DNA of 5,979 bases. Source: Succinivibrionaceae bacterium UBA3769. GTDB lineage: Bacteria; Pseudomonadota; Gammaproteobacteria; Enterobacterales; Succinivibrionaceae. The position numbers and the translations under genes are program-made. The stretch's first letter is position 1, and every line of letters starts with the position of its first letter. Location: NCBI GenBank assembly GCA_002372325.1, contig DFFT01000095.1, positions 1-5,979 on the forward strand, given 5' to 3'. Below the pieces are notes generated by a model that searched no databases, was not told the DNA's origin, and worked only from the letters and a program-made list of their open reading frames with translations. Shown here one piece after another: positions 1-5,353 of the stretch.

Positions 1-156
1 CTATTTTCCTTCGACCCTTGACATCAAACAGACCGTCTCAACATGAAGAGTGATGGCAAATACGGCGAAGAAATTTTCTCTGGCCCGGGTAATCAGGAGG
101 CGGGACTTCCGGAACCTGAAAGCCGGGGAATTTGCGATTACAGGACGGGATACTGC
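1..156. other. left-edge stretch with no supported gene
   Basis: This stretch lies downstream of the last minus-strand gene. The first 80 or so bases look more AT-rich than the rest of the window. Both strands can be read for some distance: the minus strand stays open from the TGA at 157-159 to a TAG at 1-3, and the plus strand has a GTG/ATG start at 50-55. Neither reading has a convincing ribosome site or a family I recognise. A TTGACA at 18-23 has no partner -10 box at normal spacing. It may be intergenic DNA or the edge of a decayed element. Confidence 0.4.
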
Positions 157-489
157 TCACTTTTCCGGAGCTTTTATCTCCGGGGCTTCATTAAGAGAGT
201 CCTGGGACTGGCTTCCGGCGGGGCGGGATCCCGCAGGCCGAGTCTCCAGTTTAAAGACGTTCATGGTATCGGGATCCGGACAGCAGAACCGGGCGGTTCC
301 CGGGGGTTCTCCCGGAATGCGGCCGCCGTACCGGAGGATATCGGCATAGATAAAGGCCACATGCATGGCCATGGGACAGAGCCGTCCCCGATCCCTGTCA
401 AAATCAAAGGAGTCTCCGGGCTTATGACCGTGATGACAGGGACATTGTCCCCGGCGTTCCGTCAGGGTGATGGTGATCTTAGGCTTCAT
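157..489 (-). CDS. TIGR04076 family small protein
   Basis: This encodes a 110-residue protein that fits the TIGR04076 family, small bacterial and archaeal proteins of unknown function. The visible family pattern is: MKPKITIT strand at the N-terminus, CPC at 16-18, a GDSFDF segment at 25-30, LCPMA at 37-41, then IYADILRYGG at 47-56, CCPDPD at 69-74 and VFKLE at 78-82. The family uses conserved cysteines that might bind a metal or act in redox, but this is unproven. The last 25 or so residues are hydrophilic, with a short RPAGS duplication, and look disordered. The start at 489 is chosen because its ATG overlaps the TGA of the HAD gene as ATGA. This implies translational coupling and co-transcription. 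An upstream start at 522 would sit deep inside the neighbour and precede the family's usual N-terminus. No terminator is obvious after the stop. Confidence 0.8.
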   Translation of the reverse strand: MKPKITITLTERRGQCPCHHGHKPGDSFDFDRDRGRLCPMAMHVAFIYADILRYGGRIPGEPPGTARFCCPDPDTMNVFKLETRPAGSRPAGSQSQDSLNEAPEIKAPEK

Positions 490-1064
490 GCGAAAGCACC
501 CCGGGATCCGGGCTTCTCCCATTTCGGCGGGAATACCCGATCGATCCGGGTCACTGACTTGGCCTCCTCGATAAGCCTTTGGTTATCGGATACCACCATG
601 CCAGAGGATACCCCCTCCCAGACCCGGAGATCCGTCCGGGAGTTTCCGATGTAGCAGATCTCCTGATCCGGAAAGCGTCTCCGGAGATAGGCCAGCTTGT
701 TTTTGCCCACCAGATTGACCTCGGGATTGGTGCCGAAGCCGTTCCGGAAAAAGCCGTGGTAAAAGGCGATCTTCTTAACCAGAGCATCGGCGCTTCCCGA
801 CACAATGTAAACCTCGTTCTCCGGATTTGCGGCCTGCTCCCTGAGGAAGTCCAAAACCTCCCGGTTCCAGGAAAGCTTCGCGGGATCAAAGGCGTATCTT
901 CTCTCAATGTAAAACTTAAGCACCTCTCTTCTGCCACCGCTTCTGACAAGCCACCACAGGGAGGGGATCAGCATCAGAGGGTTTTTCAGGTTAACTGAAA
1001 AAAACGAGGTCACCGACATATCGTTGGGAATGAGGGTACCATCCAAGTCCGTGCAGTAAATCAT
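486..1064 (-). CDS. HAD-family phosphatase, HAD-UbiA fusion type
   Basis: This 192-residue protein is a haloacid dehalogenase superfamily hydrolase. Motif I is DLDGTL at 6-11, with nucleophile Asp6 and acid/base Asp8. Motif II is VSGS at 88-91, with Ser89 as the phosphate-binding residue. Lys121 or Lys123 in LVGKNKL supplies motif III. Motif IV is YIGNSRTDLRVWE at 138-150, with Asp145. The usual first acidic residue of motif IV (GDS) is Asn141 here. The sequence around NPLMLIPSLWW, NREVLDFLREQ and GNSRTDLRVW closely follows the N-terminal HAD domain of HAD-UbiA prenyltransferase fusions, where it may act on a prenyl-phosphate intermediate. Here the protein stops where the UbiA part would begin, so it is a stand-alone domain. 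The ATG at 1064 is chosen because it places DLDGT at the normal N-terminal position. A TTG start at 1097 would add 11 residues. No strong promoter is seen directly upstream. Confidence 0.82.
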   Translation of the reverse strand: MIYCTDLDGTLIPNDMSVTSFFSVNLKNPLMLIPSLWWLVRSGGRREVLKFYIERRYAFDPAKLSWNREVLDFLREQAANPENEVYIVSGSADALVKKIAFYHGFFRNGFGTNPEVNLVGKNKLAYLRRRFPDQEICYIGNSRTDLRVWEGVSSGMVVSDNQRLIEEAKSVTRIDRVFPPKWEKPGSRGAFA

Positions 1065-1120
1065 AGTCTCAGGAAACACCGCCCCAAATGCCGCCAAGGG
1101 GAGTCAAAATGATTAAACAC

Positions 1121-1177
1121 AAAAAAACCGGCAAGCCTCACCCGATATCACTGCTCCGGGGATCCCTGCCGGCTTCG
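1121..1177 (-). terminator. intrinsic terminator of the GT2-like gene
   Basis: On the minus strand, just after the stop codon at 1182, CCGGCAGG pairs with CTTGCCGG (one G-T wobble). The AAG before the first arm can extend the stem into the following run of seven T residues at 1121-1127. A short CCCG/CGGG inner pairing may occur in the long loop. The T run, stem and position all fit a rho-independent terminator that separates this gene from the HAD operon. Confidence 0.8.
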
Positions 1178-1181
1178 GAAA

Positions 1182-1922
1182 TCAGAACAGCTGCTTATTC
1201 GCCACGTCCTTCTTATGAGCGATCCTCTCATAATAGAAATTGAACTGATTCCGGAACTCCTTCACGCAGTCTGAAAACTTTGAAGGCTCCGGGGGCCTTT
1301 CAGCGATGTGCGTCGGACGGGCCACCTTCATGGAGTAATGGAGTCCGGCCCAGCAGAGACGGATAAAGAGCTCGGCATGAAAATTTATCAGCATGCCCAG
1401 ATCGTGCTTCTGCATGCACTCATAGGCAATGGCCACCGGATAGATGCGCACCGGAGCCTCGAAATCGAAATTGCGGATAACCTTGAGATCCTTCTTGTAC
1501 CAGTTCAGCTTGATCTTTTCTCTTCTGGTGCGGGGTTCAGCATCCAGGCGGGTAACTCCGGAAATGATGTTTTCCGGATGCTCCTGAGCCAGTCCCCACA
1601 TGGCCTTGATGTCCTCGTAGGCAAACTGGCATTCCGGCACCCACAGATACGCATGGGAAAAGCCTCTGCTGTTGGCTTCGCGGAAGCCGTCGGAAATGGC
1701 GGCATAGGGAGCGGAATCAGAGAGACGCTGGATCAGAATAATCTGCTTGAAGGGGCCGATAATCTTTTTCAGATTGGTAAGCTCGTCCTCGGAATTTCTG
1801 TCATTTACGATAAAAACAGAATAATCTCGCTCTGCCATGAGCGGCTTGATTTTTTCCATAAGATCAGCGGCAGACATATCATGCCAGTCAACGATATAAC
1901 ACGGTCTGGAAACACCAGCCAT
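1182..1922 (-). CDS. degenerate GT2-fold glycosyltransferase-like protein
   Basis: This 246-residue soluble protein follows the layout of the GT2 (GT-A) fold used by dolichyl-phosphate-mannose synthase-like enzymes. SVFIVNDRNSEDE at 35-47 matches the first strand and the DDGSxD loop. APYAAISDGFREANSRGF at 71-88 matches the GKGAAIxxGxxxA helix. ENIISG at 117-122 matches the strand after the acceptor helix. FEAPVRIYP at 154-162 matches the QSGFRAYP segment, and FHAELFIRLCWAG at 181-193 matches the late ExELxxR helix. The position that normally holds the metal-binding DxD (LDADGQ) reads WVPECQ at 94-99. Metal-dependent sugar transfer is therefore doubtful, and it may be a pseudo-enzyme or use another mechanism. 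No membrane segment is visible. The ATG at 1922 is supported by GGGAGG seven bases upstream. A TTG at 2009 would add 29 unlikely residues encoded by the leader. The gene is monocistronic between its own promoter and terminator. Confidence 0.72.
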   Translation of the reverse strand: MAGVSRPCYIVDWHDMSAADLMEKIKPLMAERDYSVFIVNDRNSEDELTNLKKIIGPFKQIILIQRLSDSAPYAAISDGFREANSRGFSHAYLWVPECQFAYEDIKAMWGLAQEHPENIISGVTRLDAEPRTRREKIKLNWYKKDLKVIRNFDFEAPVRIYPVAIAYECMQKHDLGMLINFHAELFIRLCWAGLHYSMKVARPTHIAERPPEPSKFSDCVKEFRNQFNFYYERIAHKKDVANKQLF

Positions 1923-1929
1923 CTGATAA

Positions 1930-1935
1930 CCTCCC
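1930..1935 (-). promoter_or_regulatory. Shine-Dalgarno site fixing the GT2-like start
   Basis: The minus strand reads GGGAGG, then seven bases (TTATCAG), then ATG. It is one of the best ribosome sites in the window and selects 1922 over the in-frame TTG at 2009, which lies in the folded leader. Confidence 0.85.
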
Positions 1936-1957
1936 GGGTTCCTTGTGAATTTTATGA

Positions 1958-2111
1958 GGGAGAAGCTCCTGAAACCGGAACTCTCCCTGAAAACAGCTGG
2001 GGACAGCATTTGCGTCCCGGGGCCCTTTCCCCTGCGCGGAAAAAGCCCGAAAATCCTTCAGACGGCATGAACTACGCCGAAAGACCGCCGGTCTCTCCTG
2101 GGGATGCCGTC
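1958..2111 (-). promoter_or_regulatory. structured 5' leader with three hairpins
   Basis: The leader of the GT2-like gene is about 195 nt long if transcription starts near 2117. Three stem-loops can be read in it. The first (2062-2111) has an outer 8-bp perfect stem GACGGCAT/ATGCCGTC that encloses AGACC/GGTCT. The second (2000-2018) pairs GGGAC-GC with GC-T-GTCCC, with one bulge. The third (1958-1987) pairs GGGAGAG-TTCC with GGAG-CTT-CTCCC, with one bulge, and ends about 23 bases before the ribosome site. The architecture suggests cis-regulation, but it matches no riboswitch class I know. No fold or alignment was computed. Confidence 0.45.
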
Positions 2112-2123
2112 CCGTTTGCAGGG

Positions 2124-2151
2124 ATTATACCATAATTATGCGTTCTCGTAA
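2124..2151 (-). promoter_or_regulatory. extended -10 sigma70 promoter of the GT2-like gene
   Basis: On the minus strand TATAAT (2129 to 2124) is a perfect -10 box, preceded by TG one base upstream, which makes an extended -10 element. A weak -35 candidate TTACGA lies at 2151 to 2146 with a 16-base spacer. Extended -10 promoters need little -35 contact. The predicted start site is near 2117. Confidence 0.72.
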
Positions 2152-2156
2152 TGCAC

Positions 2157-2198
2157 CCGGCATTCCGGCTCCGGCAGGCGAAAGCCCCGGAATGCCGG
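2157..2198. repeat. 12-bp perfect inverted repeat, possible terminator
   Basis: CCGGCATTCCGG at 2157-2168 and CCGGAATGCCGG at 2187-2198 are perfect inverted copies around an 18-base loop, which can itself pair GGC with GCC. The structure lies 80-120 bases beyond the stop of the protease gene and just upstream of the next promoter. There is no T run on either side, so it is not a classic intrinsic terminator. It may stabilise the 3' end of the protease mRNA, act with Rho, or be an interspersed palindromic element. Confidence 0.6.
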
Positions 2199-2229
2199 CT
2201 TAGGCCCGGGGCCGCCCCTTCTCGGCTGT

Positions 2230-2264
2230 TATCCTGCTCCGGTGTTCTGCTGGTATCCTGCTCC
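2230..2264. repeat. short direct repeat after the protease gene
   Basis: TATCCTGCTCC occurs at 2230-2240 and again at 2254-2264, a period of 24 bases. The pair lies between the protease stop and the large inverted repeat. Its purpose is unknown. It could be a slippage duplication. Confidence 0.6.
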
Positions 2265-2278
2265 CCTCATCTCCTGTC

Positions 2279-4738
2279 TTACCTCCGGTAATAATCAAAG
2301 CTCACCCGGAGATGCTGCTTAATGTAGGAGAGATCCAAAGGACAGAAGGAATGGAAGCGCGTCCGGAAAACGGCATTCTCAGGATCCGGCACCCGTTCGC
2401 CGTAAAAGCTCATGCTCCGGAAGATGTAATCACCGAGGCGGGCACTGTAGGGACGGATCACGCCCTTTTTATCCCGGTAGCCTCGGATCCCCATGAAGTT
2501 TGACCAGTAGTTCTTGATGATCCCCGGAGTCCCGGCGGGAGAATAAAGCTCGAGCTGCAGGGGAAGCTTCTGCTGATACTTGTCGGGGGTGATGGCGCCG
2601 TTCTCCGTTTCCGCAAAGTACATGGTGGCATCACGGCAGAAGAGCTTGGGATCCAGCACAGCACGATCCCGGAGCTCCCGGGAGATCTCCCCCGCATCCG
2701 GAAGCTCCGCCTCGGCATCCGGGGGCGGGGAAACGGCAAATTTCAGGGCGTCAATGCTGAAGCCGGCAGTTTCGAGGCTGATTTCTCCTGTGATGAGGGA
2801 ACCGGATTCGTCCCGGAGATCCCGGAGCTCGCATTCATAGGTGTTTCCGAAGGCTCCCATAAAGAGAGGAGCGGCGGCCCGGCAGGAAACCTTACCGGTC
2901 TCGCCGGCCTCCGGAGGCTGAGCCCGGATCTGGCACTCGGGATCCGTATCGCAGGAAAGCGTCCTTTTAAGGAGAGCCTCAGCATCGGGAATTCCGAAGC
3001 CGTATCTCCCGTGGTAGCGGTAGCCCGCGGCATTGGCGATCCAGCCGGGCTGCCATACCAGCATGGGGCCTCTCTCATAGTGGCGGCGGAGATTAATGCC
3101 CAAAGTCCCCGTCTCCTGCGGCCCCTCGGCCATTTCCGGAAAATCGGTGTCATTTCGGGCGGTTTCGGCCAGAAGATAGCGGGCCTGCCAGACATTGAGA
3201 TCCGGATAGGCCTGATACATGAGGGTCAGAAGACCGCTGGTCATGGCCGCCGCCGCTGAGGTGCCGTTCATGATGTCCGTGCTGTTCCCGTTAATGTTGT
3301 CCGGGGAAAGCGTCCGGTTAAACATGGTGTAATCAGTCCGGTTCTTCCGGGAGACCCGGTTGGCAAAACCAGCCCCCGCTCCGGAAACGTCGGAGGTCAC
3401 CACCGCTCTTTCCCGATCCTGATAGCCGTACTCGCCCCCGGGAGCGGAGATCCAGATCCCGAAGGACAGGGGACTGTATGAGGAGATTGTCCCGGAAGCG
3501 GTGACGGCTCCCGAACGGATCACGTGGGGGGAAACTCCGTTATGGCCGCCGGGATTGAAGCCGCAGTTAACCCCGAAGGAACGGCAGGGGCCCACAAGGG
3601 TTATGGGGCCGTTTCCGGTAAGCTCTTTGACCTCCACGGTATAGGTATTCTGATTGTAGGAATTCCCGGGAGAGGATGAAACAGACACCCCGGACTCCGC
3701 CAGAGCCTCCAGCGCCATGAGTCCGGCGGCGGTAACCCGGGTGGCCCCGGTCATGCTCCAGCTCTCATTAATGACCCGGAAGCTGTCCCGGTGCCGGAGA
3801 AGCTCCTCCAGGATATTAACCTCGCTGAAGGCAGTGAAGCTGAGGCCGTGCTTCAAAGACTGGTAGTAGCTGAGCTCCGGGAAAAACACGGACACCATCT
3901 GGGCATCCGGGGCGATGCCCCGGCTGCCTCGGCCGTTTCCGGCCCGGGCTCCGACGATACCGGCCACGGCAGTGCCATGCTGGAACATCTCCTCGTTGCT
4001 GTCCAGGTAGACCCCGTCGGGATTCCTATAGGAAAACACCGGAGCCATGGCGGGAGAAACATCGGGAAAACTTACGAGGCCGTCCCGGAGATCCTCATGA
4101 ACGGCATCCGCCGCCGTGTCAAACACCACTGTCGTGACGCCCTTTCCGGTGAGAGGATCTCCCCTTTGATCCCGGAGAAGAGCCGCCCGCCAGAGGCCGA
4201 GGTCAAACCCCGGAAGTCCCGGAGCATGCTGATCCTCCGGAAAGGTGCCGGTATTCCGGTAATGCCAGCTCCGGTAATGCAGAGGATCCTGATAGAGGCT
4301 GAGCTTAAATACCCGGCTTTGTCCCGAGTCGTCGCTGAAATGTATCGGGGCTTCATACTCCCGGGTATCCCCTGTCCAGGTTCCCGTCCAGACATAACGG
4401 AAGGAACCGTCCGGAAGCTCCGTAAGCTCTCCGGATTCCGGATCCGTCCCCGTGACCTCCGCCACCTCCGATCCCGGCATGATAATAAACTCGGTGTCCC
4501 CCTTTTCGATATCACCCTGTTTCAGTACCGTAAAGGAGGGAACTGTGATAACGTCAGGCACTTCCTTATTGGTGTAATGGGCATATTCCCTCTTGTCATC
4601 AAAATCGCAGCCGGAAAGACCGGAAACCGCAATAACAAGAGCGGCAAAGACAGAGCAGGCGGCCAAACACCGCGGGGCGGCGGTTCTCCGGTTCCGGGAA
4701 CTAAGGACATTTGACGCCGGGGCTGAACAGTGATTCAT
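2279..4738 (-). CDS. kexin-like S8 serine protease lipoprotein
   Basis: This 819-residue protein is an exported subtilase. The N-terminus has a basic stretch, a hydrophobic core (about 24-40) and a lipobox LSGC with Cys44, so it should be a lipid-anchored envelope protein. Residues 60-145 look like a beta-rich, Ig-like domain. DPLHYRSWHYRNTG at 151-164 is the typical entry to kexin/proprotein-convertase-like domains. The catalytic triad is Asp207 (VVFDTAAD), His254 (QHGTAVAGI) and Ser494 (NGTSAAAA), with oxyanion Asn359 (SPGN). The usual GTSMAAP proline is Ala here. NAAGYRYHGRYGFGIPDAEAL at 569-589 closes the catalytic domain in kexin fashion. Residues 596-819 contain six cysteines and a segment, LQLELYSPAGT to SFYGE at 727-780, that recalls a degenerate P domain. 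GAGG lies close upstream of the ATG, six bases away if read as GAGG-CCCCAG-ATG. The gene has its own promoter and a leader hairpin. The substrate is unknown. Confidence 0.88.
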   Translation of the reverse strand: MNHCSAPASNVLSSRNRRTAAPRCLAACSVFAALVIAVSGLSGCDFDDKREYAHYTNKEVPDVITVPSFTVLKQGDIEKGDTEFIIMPGSEVAEVTGTDPESGELTELPDGSFRYVWTGTWTGDTREYEAPIHFSDDSGQSRVFKLSLYQDPLHYRSWHYRNTGTFPEDQHAPGLPGFDLGLWRAALLRDQRGDPLTGKGVTTVVFDTAADAVHEDLRDGLVSFPDVSPAMAPVFSYRNPDGVYLDSNEEMFQHGTAVAGIVGARAGNGRGSRGIAPDAQMVSVFFPELSYYQSLKHGLSFTAFSEVNILEELLRHRDSFRVINESWSMTGATRVTAAGLMALEALAESGVSVSSSPGNSYNQNTYTVEVKELTGNGPITLVGPCRSFGVNCGFNPGGHNGVSPHVIRSGAVTASGTISSYSPLSFGIWISAPGGEYGYQDRERAVVTSDVSGAGAGFANRVSRKNRTDYTMFNRTLSPDNINGNSTDIMNGTSAAAAMTSGLLTLMYQAYPDLNVWQARYLLAETARNDTDFPEMAEGPQETGTLGINLRRHYERGPMLVWQPGWIANAAGYRYHGRYGFGIPDAEALLKRTLSCDTDPECQIRAQPPEAGETGKVSCRAAAPLFMGAFGNTYECELRDLRDESGSLITGEISLETAGFSIDALKFAVSPPPDAEAELPDAGEISRELRDRAVLDPKLFCRDATMYFAETENGAITPDKYQQKLPLQLELYSPAGTPGIIKNYWSNFMGIRGYRDKKGVIRPYSARLGDYIFRSMSFYGERVPDPENAVFRTRFHSFCPLDLSYIKQHLRVSFDYYRR

Positions 4739-4798
4739 CTGGGGCCTCGCAAAATCCGGAGCCTCCGAAACCGGAACGCAAAACTGAGAAAACTTAGG

Positions 4799-4823
4799 AA
4801 AAAACCGGGAGAAGCGCCGGTTT
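4799..4823 (-). terminator. leader terminator or attenuator before the protease
   Basis: On the minus strand AAACCGG pairs with CCGGTTT around an 8-base loop and runs into six T residues (4804 to 4799). It sits between the predicted protease transcription start (near 4845) and the start codon at 4738. This placement suggests premature termination in the leader. A competing inverted repeat, TCCGG/CCGGA at about 4756-4776, lies further downstream. No peptide or ligand-binding element is recognised. Confidence 0.5.
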
Positions 4824-4851
4824 CAGGCAATAAAGGCGGAGACTTTAGGAG

Positions 4852-4880
4852 ATTATAATGAACCTGCTTTGGTTTGCCAT
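4852..4880 (-). promoter_or_regulatory. sigma70-like promoter of the protease gene
   Basis: On the minus strand TATAAT (4857 to 4852) is a perfect -10 box. ATGGCA (4880 to 4875) matches the -35 consensus at four of six positions with a 17-base spacer. The start site would be near 4845, giving a leader of about 107 nt. The same bases sit between the ribosome site and ATG of the doubtful plus-strand ORF at 4858. Confidence 0.6.
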
Positions 4881-5109
4881 TGTTTGCCGTGAGCCTCTTT
4901 CCGGAAAGGCTGAACACCTCTCAAAATCCTGCCGGGTTATGAAAAAAGCTCCGGGCTTCTGGAGCGGCCGGATCCCGGGGAAAGGATGCATTTCAGGGAA
5001 GGCGGGGAATGGCAGAATTTTCGGGGAACCGGGGAATGGCAGAATTACCAGGGAGCCGGAGGAAGACGCTAACGGCGAAATAAAGGGGGAAGAAAGGCGG
5101 CGAAAATAA
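4858..5109 (+). CDS. doubtful 83-codon ORF with 9-residue repeats
   Basis: AGGAG at 4847-4851 lies six bases before the ATG, an excellent ribosome site. The N-terminus MNLLWFAIVC is short and hydrophobic. Residues 41-67 are three 9-residue repeats (GKGCISGKA, GNGRIFGEP, GNGRITREP), and the C-terminus is highly charged and ends in RRRK. No family is recognised. The case against is that the TATAAT overlapping the start is better explained as the divergent protease promoter, and that no plus-strand promoter is evident upstream. The protein is also of low complexity, and purine-rich DNA tends to stay open. It could be a real small protein, or a by-product of the repeat. Confidence 0.25.
   Translation: MNLLWFAIVCREPLSGKAEHLSKSCRVMKKAPGFWSGRIPGKGCISGKAGNGRIFGEPGNGRITREPEEDANGEIKGEERRRK
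4942..4965 (-). terminator. minus-strand terminator-like hairpin in the gap
   Basis: On the minus strand GCTCC (4965 to 4961) pairs with GGAGC (4952 to 4948) around an 8-base loop and is followed by six T residues (4947 to 4942). The stem is only 5 bp, so strength is uncertain. No supported minus-strand gene lies directly upstream of it. It may protect the protease promoter from read-through or end an unannotated transcript. Confidence 0.4.
4976..5056. repeat. three tandem 27-bp units
   Basis: Three adjacent 27-base units occupy 4976-5002, 5003-5029 and 5030-5056. Units two and three match at 23 of 27 positions and share the exact 17-mer CGGGGAATGGCAGAATT. Unit one matches unit two at 18 of 27. 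The period is a multiple of three and gives 9-residue repeats in the ORF starting at 4858. The array lies in the divergent gap, so it could also be a set of protein-binding sites. Confidence 0.75.
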
Positions 5110-5241
5110 AGGAGATGAGAGAGGGCGTCCTATGGAGCCTTCCGGAAAAGAAGGACAAGAAGAAAAAAGGACAAGGACGAAAAGAGAAGTCTTCTGCAAA
5201 CACGCCCCTCGTGTGAAAGGAGATCTTTAATCACGCCCCCA

Positions 5242-5270
5242 TTGCCAGCAGGAGCGGATCTCGGTATATT
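5242..5270 (+). promoter_or_regulatory. near-consensus sigma70 promoter of the secreted-protein gene
   Basis: TTGCCA at 5242-5247 (five of six matches to -35) and TATATT at 5265-5270 (five of six to -10) are separated by exactly 17 bases. The predicted start is near 5277, giving a leader of about 77 nt. This is the best two-box promoter in the window. Confidence 0.75.
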
Positions 5271-5282
5271 ACCCGAAAAATC

Positions 5283-5330
5283 ATCCGGCCCTCCGGAGCT
5301 CCCGGCGGGCTTCCGGAGGATTCTTCGGAT
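5283..5330 (+). promoter_or_regulatory. leader hairpin upstream of the secreted-protein gene
   Basis: CCTCCGGA at 5290-5297 and TCCGGAGG at 5312-5319 form a perfect 8-bp stem. Outer ATCCG (5283-5287) and CGGAT (5326-5330) can close a second stem. It begins about six bases after the predicted start site and ends about 10 bases before the ribosome site AAGGA. No T run follows, so mRNA stabilisation or translational control is likelier than termination. Confidence 0.5.
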
Positions 5331-5353
5331 ATCGCAATTAAAAGGAATCAGCC

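Noticed and set aside
18..46. Consensus -35 TTGACA at 18-23 as a plus-strand promoter
   Set aside because: No acceptable -10 box occurs 15-19 bases downstream and no plus-strand gene follows.
43..654. Plus-strand 203-codon open frame at the left edge
   Set aside because: It runs antisense across the TIGR04076 and HAD genes, has low-complexity composition and no family match.
1065..1097. N-terminal extension of the HAD protein from TTG at 1097
   Set aside because: HAD motif I normally lies within the first few residues, and the TTG has no good ribosome site.
1923..2009. N-terminal extension of the GT2-like protein from TTG at 2009
   Set aside because: The extension is encoded by the hairpin-rich leader, whereas ATG at 1922 has GGGAGG at ideal spacing.
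1308..2135. Plus-strand 275-codon open frame opposite the GT2-like gene
   Set aside because: It lies antisense to a gene with family motifs, a strong ribosome site, a promoter and a terminator. It has no recognisable domain of its own.
3791..4714. Plus-strand 307-codon open frame opposite the protease
   Set aside because: It is a shadow of GC-rich coding DNA. The minus strand holds the complete S8 catalytic motifs here.
4735..4917. Minus-strand 60-codon open frame upstream of the protease
   Set aside because: It spans the protease promoter and leader hairpin and overlaps the protease start out of frame.
2230..5056. CRISPR array from the repeats in the window
   Set aside because: The repeats are too few and too short, the 27-bp units are directly adjacent without unique spacers, and no cas gene is present.
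5115..5230. Two short plus-strand frames starting at 5115 and 5132 (33 and 32 codons)
   Set aside because: Both are lysine-rich products of purine-rich DNA. Ribosome sites are absent or too close to the start codon.
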